Shown in pieces: positions 8,966 through 17,939 of a stretch of 64,000 nt of DNA. Position 1 is the stretch's first letter; every line of letters begins with the position of its first letter. Where the stretch lies: contig NZ_JADJNN010000008.1 of the NCBI RefSeq assembly GCF_016714285.1, positions 248,001 through 312,000 of the forward strand. Reading direction: 5' to 3'. Made by a program: the position numbers and the translations under genes. The notes beneath the pieces were generated by a model. It did no database searches. It worked only from the letters and a program-made list of their open reading frames with translations, and was not told the origin of the DNA. This stretch comes from Nannocystis sp. (lineage in GTDB: Bacteria; Myxococcota_A; Polyangia; Nannocystales; Nannocystaceae).

Positions 8966-9684
8966 GACCGAGAGCACTCGTCACCGGCGCGAGCCGTGGC
9001 ATCGGCGCGGCGATCGCAGAGGCGCTCGCCGCCGCCGGACACCCCGTCCTGATCAACTACCGCAGCGGGCACGCGGCCGCGGAGGCGGTCGCCGAGAAGA
9101 TCCGGAGCGCCGGCGGGCAGGCCACGCTGTGCCCCTTCGACGTCGCCGACGCGGCGGCCAGCGCGGCCGCGATGGCGGAGATCCTCGCCGACGCGGCGCC
9201 GCTCGGGATCGTCGTCAACAACGCCGGGGTCGCGCGCGACAACCCCTTGCCGGCGCTCGAGCCCGACGACTGGCACCTGGTGTTGCGCACCACCCTCGAC
9301 GGCTTCTACAACGTCACCCGGCCGGCGGTCATGCCGATGGTGCGGCGCAAGTGGGGCCGCATCGTCAACATGAGCTCGGTGTCGGCGCTGATCGGCAACC
9401 GCGGCCAGGTCGCCTACGCGGCGGCCAAGGCCGGGATCCTCGGCGCGACCAAGTCGCTGGCGCTGGAGCTGGCCCGGCGCGGCATCACCGTCAACGCGGT
9501 CGCTCCCGGTCTGATCGAGACGGACATGATCAAGGACGTCCCGCTCGAGCACGTGATGCCGCGGATCCCCGCGCAGCGGCTCGGTCAACCGCACGAGGTC
9601 GCGGCGCTGGTGGCATTTTTGTGCAGCGACGCGGCCGGCTACATCACCGGGCAGACGATCGGGATCAACGGCGGGATGGCATGA
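8962..9684 (+). CDS. 3-ketoacyl-ACP reductase (FabG-like SDR)
   Basis: This 240-residue short-chain dehydrogenase has the cofactor motif TGASRGIG at residues 8-15, NNAG, the catalytic Ser in NMSSVSAL, and YAAAK with the Tyr and Lys, and ends in TGQTIGINGGMA as FabG proteins do. It should reduce the 3-ketoacyl-ACP made by the ketosynthase using NADPH. It overlaps both neighbours by ATGA, so translation is coupled. The cluster role matches the ketoreductase of aryl-polyene pathways; a housekeeping FabG role is less likely in this context but cannot be excluded. Confidence 0.9.
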   Translation: MRPRALVTGASRGIGAAIAEALAAAGHPVLINYRSGHAAAEAVAEKIRSAGGQATLCPFDVADAAASAAAMAEILADAAPLGIVVNNAGVARDNPLPALEPDDWHLVLRTTLDGFYNVTRPAVMPMVRRKWGRIVNMSSVSALIGNRGQVAYAAAKAGILGATKSLALELARRGITVNAVAPGLIETDMIKDVPLEHVMPRIPAQRLGQPHEVAALVAFLCSDAAGYITGQTIGINGGMA

Positions 9685-10910
9685 ACGACGACGCATACGA
9701 GGTGATCATCGTCGGCAGCGGGCCCGCGGGCTCGACCGCCGCCAACCTGCTGGCCCAGGCCGGGCGCCGGGTGCTGGTGCTCGAGCGCGAGAGCTTCCCG
9801 CGCTTCCACATCGGCGAGTCGCTGCTGCCGATCGACCTGCCGCTGTTCGAGCGCCTCGGCCTCACGATCGACGCCAGCGCCTACAAGTTCAAGCAGGGCG
9901 CCGAATTTTGGGACGAGCGCACCGGCGACTTCGCGTTCTTCAGCTTCGCCGACGCGATGCCCGGCACGCCCTCGCACGCGTGGCAGGTCGAGCGCGCGCT
10001 GTTCGACGACCTCCTGGCCCGCCAGGCGATCGCCCGCGGCGCGGAGATCCACTTCGGCGAGGCGGTCACGGCGATCGAGCTCGGCGCCGAGGCGGTGGCG
10101 GTGCGCAGCGAGCGGGCCAGCTACCGCGCCCGCTTCGTGTTCGACGCGACCGGTCAGGACGCGTGGTTCGCCCGCCGGGCCCGGACGGTCGCGCCGATCC
10201 GCGAGCTCGGTCGCGCCGCCGTGTTCACCCACTTCGAGGGCCTGTCAGCGGCCGCGATCGACGAGATCGGGGCCCAGGGCAACATCAAGGTGCTGCTGGT
10301 GCCCGACGGCTGGCACTGGATCATCCCGCTGGTCGGCGGCCGCCTGAGCGTCGGCCTCGTGAAGTGGCGCGGCAAGCTCGACGAGGAGGCGCTGGAGGCC
10401 GCGCTCGCCGCGTCGCCGCTGATCCAGCGCCTGTGCGCCGGGGCGCGGCGCGGCCCGACGCGGACGATCGCCAACTGGTCGTACAAGAACCTGCGCCCGC
10501 ACGGCCCGCGCTGGGCCTGCATCGGCGACGCGGCCGCGTTCCTCGATCCGGTGTTCTCGTCCGGCGTGTCGCTGGCGATGCTCGGTGCCGAGCGGGCCGT
10601 CGACCTGCTGCTCCCGGCGCTCAGCGCTGCCGACGAGGCGGCGCCCGAGCTGATGGCGCCGTGGTCGTCGCACATGCAACCAGCCTACGACGCGTTCGAA
10701 CAGCTCATCCGCCGCTTCTATCACACGCGGATGGTGCACCACCTGTTCTTCGCCGCCGAGCCCGACCCGGCGCTGCGCCGCGGCCTCATCAGCGTGCTCG
10801 CGGGCGACGTGTGGCGCCGCGATAACCCGTTTCAGGCGATGCTGGAGAGCTCCCGTCTGCAGCCCCGAGCACCCACGATATTGCCAGACCCGGAGACACA
10901 ACAAGATTGA
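9681..10910 (+). CDS. FAD-dependent halogenase-like oxidoreductase
   Basis: This 409-residue flavoprotein has the dinucleotide motif GSGPAGS (12-18), an ESFPRFHIGESLLP segment typical of the flavin-dependent halogenase branch, and a WxWxIP motif (WHWIIP, 212-217), which in known halogenases keeps the enzyme from acting as a monooxygenase. Lysines at 69 and 71 lie where the catalytic Lys of halogenases is found, next to QGAEF. As the last gene of the pigment-like operon it may halogenate the aryl head group, as proposed for halogenated flexirubins and xanthomonadins; the alternative is a ring hydroxylase or geranylgeranyl-reductase-like enzyme. It overlaps the reductase gene by ATGA. Confidence 0.75.
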   Translation: MNDDAYEVIIVGSGPAGSTAANLLAQAGRRVLVLERESFPRFHIGESLLPIDLPLFERLGLTIDASAYKFKQGAEFWDERTGDFAFFSFADAMPGTPSHAWQVERALFDDLLARQAIARGAEIHFGEAVTAIELGAEAVAVRSERASYRARFVFDATGQDAWFARRARTVAPIRELGRAAVFTHFEGLSAAAIDEIGAQGNIKVLLVPDGWHWIIPLVGGRLSVGLVKWRGKLDEEALEAALAASPLIQRLCAGARRGPTRTIANWSYKNLRPHGPRWACIGDAAAFLDPVFSSGVSLAMLGAERAVDLLLPALSAADEAAPELMAPWSSHMQPAYDAFEQLIRRFYHTRMVHHLFFAAEPDPALRRGLISVLAGDVWRRDNPFQAMLESSRLQPRAPTILPDPETQQD

Positions 10911-10913
10911 TAC

Positions 10914-10927
10914 GTAATCCGCATTAC
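10914..10927. promoter_or_regulatory. short inverted repeat upstream of the fibrinogen-like lipoprotein gene
   Basis: GTAAT and ATTAC flank CCGC three bases after the flavoenzyme stop, in an unusually AT-rich spot. It could be an operator or part of a terminator; nothing else supports either. Confidence 0.3.
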
Positions 10928-11010
10928 GGAACTTACCGAATGTGATGTTGATGCGCCCTGGCCAGGGTTGTTGCAATTTCGCGCCAAAGATTGTTCTCTC
11001 GACATGTCGC

Positions 11011-12216
11011 ATGTCGAAGCCGCAAGCCACCCCCGAGGTCCTTCGTTCGATCACCGCGCCGATGCTGGCCACGCTGGCCATGTTGTTGGGCGCCTGCCTG
11101 TCGCCCAACGGTGGCGACACGAGCACCGATGTGAACCTCAGCAGCGACACGGGCGGTGTGCTGTCGACCAGCGGCGCGAGCGGGTCGTCGACCTTCGACG
11201 AGATCATGACGACGACCGAGGACTGGGACACCAGCGCGGGCTCGGGCTCCGAGTCGAGCGAGTCGAGCGCGGCCGAGGGCAGCAGCGGCAGCGGCAGCAC
11301 GAGCGACACCCCCGCGAGCTGCGGCGACGGCGTCGTCCAGGCGCCGGAGGAGTGCGACTTCGGGATCGATAACGCCAACGACGCCGGCTGCACCGCCGAC
11401 TGTCACCTCGCCACCTGCGGCGACGGCCTCGTGCAGAAGGACGTCGAGGCCTGCGACGACGGGCTCAACGACGGCGCCTACGGCGGCTGCGCGGTCGACT
11501 GCAAGGCGCTCGCGCCCCACTGCGGCGACGGCGAAGTTCAGGACGACTACGAGGCCTGCGACCAGACCGACCCCAAGACCGGCTGCATCGCGTCCACCTG
11601 CGAGTACGCGAAGAGCTGCAAGCAGATCCGCGACGCCCGTCCGGACGACCTGATGCTGCAAGACGGCCTTTACTTCATCAAGCCGCTCGACGCCAAGCTC
11701 AAGGTGCTCTGCGATATGGACGCGGACGGCGGCGGCTACACATTCCTGAAGGTCGCGCTGCCAGGGATGGTCAACTACAACGCCGCGCAAGCCGAGGCCA
11801 AGTGCAAGGAGTACGGCATGCAGCTGCTGGTCCCACGCTCGCCGGAGCACGTCGCTGCCGCCGTGATGATCGCCAATTCGACGCTGCTGGTGCCGCTCGG
11901 CGGCGGCAGTGCCAAGAGCGATCTGAACTACATGAAGATCCTCGGCATCTACCCGGCCGTCGAGAACATGACCTGTATGGACAAGCCGCTCAACAGCACG
12001 GATTGTCCGCAGTGGAAGGCCGCTGGCGACAAGTTCTGGGTCACCGACAAGGGGGTCCCCGGGGCGCCCGGGGCCAAGAATTGTGTGAAGTGCTCCAACG
12101 CCTACTATTGGAAGGTCGAGGGCGTGCTCGACTTCTATGAGACCCCGTGGAACGCCGGCGTCGGCGCGGAGACGGGGCTGTTCATGTGCGACACCGGCGA
12201 CAAGATGCCGCTGTGA
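11011..12216 (+). CDS. lipoprotein with Cys-rich DUF4215 repeats and fibrinogen-like domain
   Basis: This 401-residue protein has a signal peptide with lipobox LGAC (about residue 28), a Ser/Gly/Thr linker to about residue 100, and three Cys-rich DUF4215-type repeats each starting CGDG. It then has a domain resembling the N-terminal half of a fibrinogen C-terminal domain (SCKQIRDARP, then VLCDMDADGGGYTFLKV). Such proteins are common on the surface of Nannocystaceae-type bacteria and may bind glycans or proteins; the substrate is unknown. An in-frame ATG at 10942 would add an unlikely leader and bury the signal peptide, so 11011 is used. No clear ribosome binding site is visible. Confidence 0.85.
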   Translation: MSKPQATPEVLRSITAPMLATLAMLLGACLSPNGGDTSTDVNLSSDTGGVLSTSGASGSSTFDEIMTTTEDWDTSAGSGSESSESSAAEGSSGSGSTSDTPASCGDGVVQAPEECDFGIDNANDAGCTADCHLATCGDGLVQKDVEACDDGLNDGAYGGCAVDCKALAPHCGDGEVQDDYEACDQTDPKTGCIASTCEYAKSCKQIRDARPDDLMLQDGLYFIKPLDAKLKVLCDMDADGGGYTFLKVALPGMVNYNAAQAEAKCKEYGMQLLVPRSPEHVAAAVMIANSTLLVPLGGGSAKSDLNYMKILGIYPAVENMTCMDKPLNSTDCPQWKAAGDKFWVTDKGVPGAPGAKNCVKCSNAYYWKVEGVLDFYETPWNAGVGAETGLFMCDTGDKMPL

Positions 12217-12262
12217 CGGCCACTTGACGGCCACTTGACGGCCGCTGTGGCGGCCGCTGTGA
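12214..12262. repeat. short direct repeats between convergent genes
   Basis: The unit tgacggccact occurs twice and then twice in degraded form (tgacggccgct, tggcggccgct) between the lipoprotein stop and the glyA stop. There is no T-run, so termination is uncertain. Confidence 0.5.
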
Positions 12263-12286
12263 CGTGAGTCCGAGCGGAGGGGAGGG

Positions 12287-13549
12287 TCAGAGCCCGGGCG
12301 CCGCGAAGGGCGCGAGGAACTCGGCGACGCGCCCGCGGATCGCGGCGCAGCGCGCTGGATCGCCGCCCGCCGCCGCGACCTCGATCGCGTCCGCGATCAG
12401 CTCGCCCACCGTGCCCATGTGTTCGGTGACGAGGCCGCGTGAGGTGATCGCCGCGAGGCCGACGCGCAGCCCCGAGGGATCGAAGGGCTTGCGGGGATCG
12501 AAGGGGATCGAGTTGGCGTTGAGCTCGATGCCGCAGCCGTTGAGCACGTGGGCGATCTTGCGGCCGCTGAGCTCGCGGGGGCTGAGGTCGACGAGCATCA
12601 GGTGATTGTCGGTGCCGCCGGTGACGAGGCGGAAGCCGCGGCCGATCAGGACCTCGGCGAGGGCGCGGGCGTTGGCGACGATCTGGTGCGCGTAGGTGGT
12701 GAACGACGGGGCGAGCGCCTCCTTGAAGGCGACCGCCTTGGCCGCGGTGACGTGGTTGTGCGGGCCGCCCTGCAGGCCGGGGAACACGGCCTTGTCGATC
12801 GCCGCGGCGTGGGCCGCCTTGCACAGGATGAGGCCGCCACGCGGGCCGCGGAGGGTCTTGTGGGTGGTGGTCGTGACCACGTCGGCGTGCGGGACCGGGC
12901 TCGGGTGAGCGCCGCCGGCGACGAGGCCGGCGATGTGGGCGATGTCCGCGGCCAGGTAGGCGCCGACCTCCTGGGCGATCGCGGCGAAGGCCGGGAAGTC
13001 GAGCACGCGCGGGTAGGCCGAGTGGCCGACCCAGATGAGCTTGGGACGGTGCTCGCGGGCGAGGCTGCGGACCTCGTCCATGTCGATCCGGTTGTCGTCG
13101 CGACGGACGCCGTACTGCACCGCCTTGTAGTAAATGCCGGTGGCGCTGACCTTCCAGCCGTGGGTGAGGTGGCCGCCGGCGGGCAGGGACAGGCCCATGA
13201 TCGTGTCGCCCGGCTGGCACAGCGCGAGCAGAGCGGCGAGGTTCGCCGGCGAGCCCGAGTAGGGCTGCACGTTGGCGTGCTCGGCCGCGAAGAGCTGGCG
13301 CGCGCGGGCGATGGCGATGGACTCGATCGGGTCGATGAAGTCCATGCCCTCGTAGTAGCGCTTGCCCGGGTAGCCCTCGGCGTACTTGTTGGTGAGGCTG
13401 CCGGCGGTCGCGGTGAGCACGGCCCGCGAGGCGTAGTTCTCGCTGGCGATGAGGCGCAGGCTGTCGCGCTGACGGGCGTCCTCCTTGCGCATGAGGGCTT
13501 CGATCTCGGGGTCCACCTCGTGCAGGTCGGGCTCGGTGCGTGCGATCAT
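12287..13549 (-). CDS. glyA: serine hydroxymethyltransferase
   Basis: This 420-residue PLP enzyme makes glycine and 5,10-methylene-tetrahydrofolate from serine, feeding one-carbon units to the purine genes elsewhere in the window. The PLP lysine is Lys231 in TTTTHKTLRGPRGG; RLIASENYAS, NKYAEGYPGKRYY and DIAHIAGLVAGG are also present. Length is normal. A promoter, TTGACT-N17-TGATAA, ends eight bases before the ATG, and there is no Shine-Dalgarno, so the transcript is probably leaderless. It is transcribed alone and divergently from the following kinase gene. Confidence 0.97.
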   Translation of the reverse strand: MIARTEPDLHEVDPEIEALMRKEDARQRDSLRLIASENYASRAVLTATAGSLTNKYAEGYPGKRYYEGMDFIDPIESIAIARARQLFAAEHANVQPYSGSPANLAALLALCQPGDTIMGLSLPAGGHLTHGWKVSATGIYYKAVQYGVRRDDNRIDMDEVRSLAREHRPKLIWVGHSAYPRVLDFPAFAAIAQEVGAYLAADIAHIAGLVAGGAHPSPVPHADVVTTTTHKTLRGPRGGLILCKAAHAAAIDKAVFPGLQGGPHNHVTAAKAVAFKEALAPSFTTYAHQIVANARALAEVLIGRGFRLVTGGTDNHLMLVDLSPRELSGRKIAHVLNGCGIELNANSIPFDPRKPFDPSGLRVGLAAITSRGLVTEHMGTVGELIADAIEVAAAGGDPARCAAIRGRVAEFLAPFAAPGL

Positions 13550-13557
13550 CGCGGGCT

Positions 13558-13586
13558 TTATCAGGCCGGGGGGGCCGGGAAGTCAA
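13558..13586 (-). promoter_or_regulatory. glyA promoter
   Basis: Reading the minus strand, TTGACT (13581-13586), a 17-base spacer and TGATAA (13558-13563) form a sigma-70-like promoter whose -10 ends eight bases before the ATG. Confidence 0.55.
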
Positions 13587-13778
13587 TTCGAGCGCGGCGC
13601 TTCGTGCTGCCGACGATCGCTGGCACGATCGTCAGCGATGGCGTCCGCGTTGGGGCCACACGACCCCCGCGATCCGTACGAGTCCGGACGGCGAAGGGGT
13701 GTTGCGGAGGCGCGCTCGCGCTCGCGGCCCTGGGCCGTCGGCGAGGCGCTGCGGCGGCGATGTTGATACCATCGCCCC

Positions 13779-16700
13779 GTGGGGGGATCGGGGACGTTGC
13801 GCGGCGCCCACCGGGCCGGGCCGACCTTCGACGGCGCCGACTCGGGCCCGGCCGCCGAGGACTCCTTGCGCGGCAGCACCCTCAGCGACAGCGACGAGGG
13901 CGAGGGCGAGGGCGACGGCGACGAGGTGGCCGCCGAGGCGCTCAGGTTTGAGCGCGGGGCGACGATCGATCGCTACATGATCCTCGACCGCATCGGCGCC
14001 GGGGCGATGGGCGTGGTCTACACGGCGTATGACCCGCGCCTCGATCGCCGGGTCGCGCTCAAGGTGATGCACGCGCGGCCGGGGGCGCAGGCCAGCGACG
14101 TCGCCACTCGCCTGCTGCGCGAGGCCCAGGCGCTGGCCAAGCTCTCGCACCCCAACGTCGTCGCGGTGCACGACGCCAACGCGCTCGGCGAGGTCGTGTA
14201 CCTGACGATGGAGCTGGTCGACGGGGTGAGCCTGACGCGCTGGCTCAAGCAGCGCCCGCGCAGCGTCGACGAGACCCTCAAGGTCTTCATCGAGGCCGGG
14301 CAGGGCCTCGCAGGGGCGCACGCGGCGGGGCTCATTCACCGCGACTTCAAGCCCGACAATGTGCTGGTCGGCGACGACGGCCGCGTGCGTGTCGTCGACT
14401 TCGGCATCGCCCGCGGCGCCGATGGCCCCGACCTGATGTCGGTCGACCAGGCGATCGAGCGCTCGCAAGATCCGGCGGCCCGCAGCCTGGTCGGCGCGCC
14501 GGTCGAGCAGGCCAACGCGGTCCCGGCCGCGGCGACGCCCGAGCCGGGCGCCGAGAAGCCGGGCGAGGGCGCGGTGCTGGCGTTCGCGTCGACCGACCGC
14601 GGCGCCGTCCCGGGCTTCGCTCGCAGCAACGACCTGGCCGACACGCAGCGGGCCGAGGCCGGGCAGCTGACGCGGCGCTCCGAGGGGCGGCCGGGCAACA
14701 AGGCGCTGGTGATCGCGGCGGCGGCGGCCGCAGCGGGCACGGGCGGCGAGCGCCCGCGCCTGCACGCATCGCAGCTCGAGACGGCGATCCCCGGGCTCTC
14801 GTCGGTGCGCTTGACCCGGACGGGCGCGCTGGTGGGGACGCCGGCCTACATGGCGCCGGAGCAGCACATCGCGGCGCGGGTCGACGCGCGCACCGATCAG
14901 TTCGCCTTCTGCATCGCGCTGTACGAGGCGCTGTTCGGCAGCCATCCTTTCCCGGCCAAGAACTACGTGCAGCTGAGCCTCAGCGTGCTCGGCGGCAAGG
15001 TCGACGCGATGGTCGGCCGCAGCGACGTGCCAGTCCGCGTGCGCAAGGCGATCCTGCGCGGGCTCTCGGTCGACCCGGACCAGCGCTTCGCCAGCATGGA
15101 CGAGCTCATCGGGGCGCTGCGCGCCGACCCGGAGCTGCGGCGACGTCGGCGGGTCGCGGTGGCGCTCTTGGCCGGCGGCGTGGCGGGCGTGCTGGCGCTG
15201 GCCGGCGCCCAGGTGTTCGGCGGGGCCCCGCCCTGCGAGGGCGCCGATCGCCACATGGTCGAGGTCTACAACGACGCGGCCCGCGACGACATCCGCGCCG
15301 CCTTCCTGGCGACCGAGCAGCCTTACGCGCCGAAGGTGCTGGAGAGCAGCCTCGCGGGCCTCGATCGCTGGTCGCAGGAGTGGTCGGGCATGCGCCGCGA
15401 GGCCTGCGAGGCGACCCATGTCCACCACGAGCAGTCGGCCGATCTGCTCGAGCGGAGGATCGCCTGCCTCGACCGCAAGCTGCGCAGCCTGTCGGCGATG
15501 GTGGCGGTGCTGCGCGTCGCCGACAAGGACGTGGTGCTGCACGCCGTGCAGTCGGTCGACGCGCTGCCCGAGCTGGCCGAGTGTGAGGACCGCGAGCGGC
15601 TGACCCGCGGCGACGCGCCGTCGGAGCAGAAGAAGCCGATCATCGCGGCGGCCGAGGTGAAGCTGGCGCAGGCCGAGGCGGCGCGGCTCGCCGTGCAGTA
15701 CGACAACGCCGAGCGCCTGGCCGGCGAGGCGCTGGCGGTCGCCCGCAGCGAGGGGCTCGCGCGGGTCGAGGTCCAGGCGCTCACGGTGCTCGGGCGGGTC
15801 GCCAAGAACCAGGGCCGGATCGGCGTCGCCGAGCAGAGCTTCACCGAGGCGGGGCTGATCGCCGAGCGGGTCGGGGCCGACGAGCTGCGCCTCACGGCCG
15901 ACGGCGAGCTCGGCGTGGTCCTCGGCGTGCTCTCGCAGCAGCACGCCGAGGCGGAGCGCACGCTGCGGCACGCCGAGGCGCTGCTCGACCGGGTCGGGGC
16001 CACGCCGCACGAGCGGGTCCGGCTGCGCGAGCGGCTCGGCATGGTGCTCGCGCAGCGCGGGCAGACGGCCGAGGCGCGCGACCTCCTGAGCCTCGCGCTC
16101 AGCGAGGCCGAGGCGCTCCCCGGCGACGGCGGCACCGGCCTGGTCTCGATCCTCAACGCGCGCGGCACGGTGCACGACCAGCGCGGCGAGTCGGCGGCCG
16201 CGCTGGCGGACTTCGGCCGGGCCCTGGCGATCTGCGAGGCTCACCTCAGCCCCGACCACCCCGACGTCGCCGCGATCCTCAGCAACATGGCGATCATCGA
16301 GCTGAACGGCGGCCAGTACGAGCGGGCCCGCGAGCGCTTCGAGCGGGCCTTGAAGATCCATCGCCTGGTGCTCGGCGACGATCACCCGATCACCGGCTCG
16401 ACGCACATGAACCTCGGCACCCTGCTGCAGCAGATGGAGGACTACGACGGGGCGGCCGCGCAGTACGAGCAGGCGCTGGCGGTCGCGACCAAGGCCGGGG
16501 GCAGCGACGCCGACCTCGCCGACATCCTCTACAACCTCGGCGCGGTCTACCAGCTGCGCAAAGAGTATGAGCGGGCCCTGACGCCCTACCGCGACGCGCT
16601 GGCCCGCAGCGAGCGGGTGCACGGGCCGGACCACGCTGAGGTCGCCTATCCGCTGTTTGGCCTCGGCGGCGTGCTGGTGGAGCTCGGTAGGTACGCCGAG

Positions 16701-16931
16701 GGCCGCGAGCTGCTCGAGCGGGCCCTGGCGATCCGCACGCGCAAGGACGTGGTCCCGGTCGACATCGGGGAGCTGCGCTTCGCCCTCGCGCGGGCGGTCG
16801 CGCCCGTCGACCGCGATCGCGCGCACGCGCTGGCGATCCAGGCCCGTAGCGACTACAGCGATGCCGCCGACGCGGACAGCGTTCAGCGCATCAACACCTG
16901 GCTCAAGGGACAGCTCAAGCGAGCGCCCTGA
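13779..16931 (+). CDS. membrane Ser/Thr protein kinase with TPR domain and activation-loop insertion
   Basis: This 1050-residue protein has an acidic N-terminus, a kinase domain from about residue 65 (GAGAMGVVY loop, ALKV lysine, HRDFKPDN, DFG with Asp207), a transmembrane helix near 460-480, and a long C-terminal region of tetratricopeptide repeats of the kinesin-light-chain type (about 620-1010), probably outside the membrane. Between DFG and the GTPAYMAPE segment (Thr354) lie about 145 residues instead of the usual 20-30; the insert is Ala/Glu-rich and low in complexity. The start is a GTG with GATACC eight bases upstream. Ligand and targets are unknown. It is monocistronic between divergent and co-directional genes. 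Confidence 0.9.
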   Translation: MGGSGTLRGAHRAGPTFDGADSGPAAEDSLRGSTLSDSDEGEGEGDGDEVAAEALRFERGATIDRYMILDRIGAGAMGVVYTAYDPRLDRRVALKVMHARPGAQASDVATRLLREAQALAKLSHPNVVAVHDANALGEVVYLTMELVDGVSLTRWLKQRPRSVDETLKVFIEAGQGLAGAHAAGLIHRDFKPDNVLVGDDGRVRVVDFGIARGADGPDLMSVDQAIERSQDPAARSLVGAPVEQANAVPAAATPEPGAEKPGEGAVLAFASTDRGAVPGFARSNDLADTQRAEAGQLTRRSEGRPGNKALVIAAAAAAAGTGGERPRLHASQLETAIPGLSSVRLTRTGALVGTPAYMAPEQHIAARVDARTDQFAFCIALYEALFGSHPFPAKNYVQLSLSVLGGKVDAMVGRSDVPVRVRKAILRGLSVDPDQRFASMDELIGALRADPELRRRRRVAVALLAGGVAGVLALAGAQVFGGAPPCEGADRHMVEVYNDAARDDIRAAFLATEQPYAPKVLESSLAGLDRWSQEWSGMRREACEATHVHHEQSADLLERRIACLDRKLRSLSAMVAVLRVADKDVVLHAVQSVDALPELAECEDRERLTRGDAPSEQKKPIIAAAEVKLAQAEAARLAVQYDNAERLAGEALAVARSEGLARVEVQALTVLGRVAKNQGRIGVAEQSFTEAGLIAERVGADELRLTADGELGVVLGVLSQQHAEAERTLRHAEALLDRVGATPHERVRLRERLGMVLAQRGQTAEARDLLSLALSEAEALPGDGGTGLVSILNARGTVHDQRGESAAALADFGRALAICEAHLSPDHPDVAAILSNMAIIELNGGQYERARERFERALKIHRLVLGDDHPITGSTHMNLGTLLQQMEDYDGAAAQYEQALAVATKAGGSDADLADILYNLGAVYQLRKEYERALTPYRDALARSERVHGPDHAEVAYPLFGLGGVLVELGRYAEGRELLERALAIRTRKDVVPVDIGELRFALARAVAPVDRDRAHALAIQARSDYSDAADADSVQRINTWLKGQLKRAP

Positions 16932-17088
16932 GGTGGTGGCCGCGGCGATCGCCACGGCCTCGATCCTATGCGTGCACTTGTGCGCGACACCGGAATGCGC
17001 GCAAAAGGCCGGCTGTTGGCGATTGCGCGGCGATTGCGTGTGCATGTAAACCAGGGGGCGCCGGCCGACCAACCAGCGAGGGAATTTC

Positions 17089-17826
17089 ATGCCCACACCC
17101 AAGAACAAGCGAATCGTCGTCCTCCAGTCCAGCTACTCCGCCACCAACGTCATCGCGAACCTGAACCTCACGATGAACGCGAACTTCACGACGCCCGGCA
17201 ATGTCACGACGGTCAACCTGCTCGAGGACTCGAGCGGGACCGGGACGGAGGCGACCGAGTATCAGATGTCGTTCAGCATCGCCGGCGCGGCGGGCAGCGT
17301 GGCGATCGGCGCGATCACCCTGAGCTTCACGGGCGAGGGCGCCGAGCTCGCCAGCGGCGTGAGCGTGGCCAAGACCTCGGCCAGCACCACCACCGTCCCG
17401 CGCGGCAGCAGCGGCAGGGTCACGCCGATCGCCACCCCCGACGCGTACCAGGAGCGCGTGTGGTCGCAGACCGCCCTGAACGGGACCGACGAGCTGGTCG
17501 ACCAGGTCGCCGGCATCGACATGCGCGTCAAGGCCGAGAGCGGCTACACCGTGACGCAGACCGTGACCTCGTGGGACGAGGACGAGCTGGTCGTCGCCTA
17601 CGAGTGGAAGAACGCCGCGGGCACCAGCTTCGCGTCCGGCACGGTGCGGCTCGAGGCGGCCTCGACCGCGCAGGGCAGCTACACGCTCGGCAGTGTCGTG
17701 GTGGTCGACGACCCGCCGCAGGGCGCTTCGCGCCTGGCCGGCGAGACCCGCAGCGCCCTGCGCGAGCGCATCCGTGGGGTCACCCGCGAGATCCGCCGCC
17801 TCCGTCGCGAAGCCCGCGGCGGCTGA
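17089..17826 (+). CDS. hypothetical beta-rich protein with basic C-terminal helix
   Basis: This 245-residue protein is not recognised. It lacks a signal peptide and starts MPTPKNKRIVVLQ. The body is rich in Thr, Ser, Val and Gly in alternating patterns that suggest beta strands, and the last 35 residues form a charged Arg/Glu helix. GAGGG lies eight to nine bases before the ATG and serves as ribosome binding site. It stands between the kinase gene and trpG with no clear operon link. Confidence 0.75.
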   Translation: MPTPKNKRIVVLQSSYSATNVIANLNLTMNANFTTPGNVTTVNLLEDSSGTGTEATEYQMSFSIAGAAGSVAIGAITLSFTGEGAELASGVSVAKTSASTTTVPRGSSGRVTPIATPDAYQERVWSQTALNGTDELVDQVAGIDMRVKAESGYTVTQTVTSWDEDELVVAYEWKNAAGTSFASGTVRLEAASTAQGSYTLGSVVVVDDPPQGASRLAGETRSALRERIRGVTREIRRLRREARGG

Positions 17827-17939
17827 GCCAGCGCGCACGCCGGGCGCCGGTCGCTGCGGCGACGCGGCGCCCTGTTCGTTGCGTACACATGCGGGCGCTG
17901 CTTGGCCAGCGCCGCGGTCTGCGGTGTATCCTGCCGGCG

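Noticed and set aside
13632..17108. Antisense open frame of about 1158 codons over the TPR kinase gene
   Set aside because: It is Arg/His/Ala/Gly-rich with no motifs; the plus strand encodes a clear kinase. High GC leaves antisense frames open by chance.
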